Shown one piece after another: positions 5,811 to 6,814 of a stretch of 6,814 bases of DNA. Both the position numbers and the translations under genes were made by a program. Numbering within the stretch: the first letter of the stretch is position 1; the number at the start of each line of letters is the position of its first letter. The stretch lies in contig JAGXGU010000067.1 of the NCBI GenBank assembly GCA_024636575.1, positions 1 to 6,814 on the forward strand. The letters run 5' to 3'. This DNA is from Altererythrobacter sp. (GTDB taxonomy: Bacteria > Pseudomonadota > Alphaproteobacteria > Sphingomonadales > Sphingomonadaceae). The notes under the pieces were generated by a model. That model was not told the origin of the DNA and did not search any database. It was given only the letters and a program-made list of their open reading frames with translations.

Positions 5811-6814
5811 TCACCGGCCGGAAACCTGAGAGAAATCGAGATCGCGCGCGGTGAAAACGCGGATCGGTTCGCCCTGCCGGACGCGCACCGTCGGGCTGAT
5901 CTGGCCGTCCTGCTGCAGCGCGGTAGAGGCTGCGCTCTGTCCGCCGCCGAGGATCACCGAAGTACCGCCGGATGCAACCGCGGTCAGCCCGCCGATTACG
6001 GACAGCAGCATCGCGGAACCGAAGCGTTTGAAGAAATGGCTGTTTACATCACCTGCCAGCCCGGTCGTGCCGTCAAAGCCGACTGCGGGCGATGCCAGAT
6101 TAACCGATGCGCCATCGGGCCGGATCAGCCGGGTCCAGATGACATAGGCACGTTTCTGCCCGCCCTGCAGGCCGGACTGATATTGCCCGATCAGCCGCGA
6201 ACTGCGCGGTACCAGCACATTCTTGCCATCGAAACTGCGAACATCCTGGCTGACCACCGCGCGGACAAAACCCGGCACATCGGTTTCGATCGCGGTTTCG
6301 AGGATCGCCGGAATCAGCGTGCCCTGGGTTACCGTTGTCTGCGGATTGCTCATCGCAGTGGCTTGCGCTGTTGCGCCGCCCACCCCGCCAATCCGGTTGG
6401 CGAAATCACTGGCCGGGCTCCCACCCGCTGCACCGCCCGGCGCGTTCGCCCCGGGTGCTGGCGCAGTGACCAGGGGCACGGGCAGGCCGCTGGCATCGAA
6501 GACTACGGTCGGGCTGGCATAGGGATTGACCGAGATTCCGGGGACGGACACGGGCTGGTTGGCATAGACCGGCGCGGGAGCAGGGTCGGGCTGCGGCATG
6601 ATCTGTTGTTGCGGGGCGATTTCTGCGGTTGGTGCAATCGGCTGCGCAGCTGGCGGCGCGGGATTGATTTGTGGATTGCCGACGCCTTCCGGCTCGGCAA
6701 TCCTTGCAGTATTCATGCTCCACAGAGTAACCGCGCCGATCAATCCGACAATCGCCACCCCGGCGGCAAGACCCAGCCCGTCGGACTTGTTCTTGCGCTG
6801 GGTTACTGCAGGAA
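5811..6814 (-). CDS. virB10: VirB10 T4SS core protein (5' partial)
   Basis: This is a VirB10/TrbI-family subunit, the part of the type IV secretion core complex that spans both membranes and senses energy from the inner-membrane ATPases. The frame is open to the right window edge, leaving 333 visible residues; the true start lies outside. Numbering from the first whole codon (6812), a basic segment QRKNK (5-9) precedes one transmembrane helix (about 12-33). A Pro/Ala-rich periplasmic linker follows (about 45-120). The conserved beta-barrel domain then runs from GTLIPAILETAIETDVPG to the end, including VLVPRSSRLIGQYQSG (199-214), NSHFFKRFGSAMLLSVIGG (257-275, the region forming the outer-membrane helices), and VRVRQGEPIRVFTARDLDFS near the C-terminus. 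The GTG at 6758 would cut the membrane helix, so it is not the start. virB11 follows directly. Confidence 0.95.
   Translation of the reverse strand, partial: PAVTQRKNKSDGLGLAAGVAIVGLIGAVTLWSMNTARIAEPEGVGNPQINPAPPAAQPIAPTAEIAPQQQIMPQPDPAPAPVYANQPVSVPGISVNPYASPTVVFDASGLPVPLVTAPAPGANAPGGAAGGSPASDFANRIGGVGGATAQATAMSNPQTTVTQGTLIPAILETAIETDVPGFVRAVVSQDVRSFDGKNVLVPRSSRLIGQYQSGLQGGQKRAYVIWTRLIRPDGASVNLASPAVGFDGTTGLAGDVNSHFFKRFGSAMLLSVIGGLTAVASGGTSVILGGGQSAASTALQQDGQISPTVRVRQGEPIRVFTARDLDFSQVSGR

Overview
This 6.8-kb, visibly GC-rich window looks like the chromosome of an alphaproteobacterium, most probably a sphingomonad or Erythrobacteraceae relative. That placement rests on the protein style (VirB10/VirB11, PPK1 and PPX sequences) and dense GC-rich coding with almost no intergenic space. 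It was not tested by any search. No insertion sequence, CRISPR array or phage gene is visible.

Layout: a complete tRNA-Arg(TCT) gene lies on the minus strand at the left edge (31-107). It is divergent from a plus-strand membrane protein of the YhhQ queuosine-precursor transporter family (180-896). That gene converges, across 30 bp, on a long minus-strand block that fills the rest of the window. In transcription order the block is virB10 (5' end beyond the right edge), virB11, polyphosphate kinase ppk1, then an exopolyphosphatase of the Ppx/GppA family. virB10 and virB11 are 4 bp apart. ppk1 and ppx share one base in a TGATG stop/start with a strong Shine-Dalgarno inside the ppk1 3' end.

Function: the right side is the end of a VirB-type (P-type) type IV secretion operon, holding the envelope-spanning core subunit VirB10 and the hexameric traffic ATPase VirB11. 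The middle is a synthesis/degradation pair for inorganic polyphosphate: PPK1 makes polyP from ATP and PPX hydrolyses it. The two modules are separated by 66 to 135 bp depending on the ppk1 start. That interval holds the most interesting non-coding signals: a perfect 6-4-6 palindrome flanked by a 7-bp direct repeat, and a 7-codon upstream frame with a good Shine-Dalgarno whose stop overlaps the preferred ppk1 ATG. The left side concerns translation (a tRNA and uptake of a tRNA-modification precursor).

No wholly new system is evident. All five protein genes belong to known families. The points worth a second look are the ppk1 leader, the T4SS/polyP junction and the altered C-terminal region of PPX.
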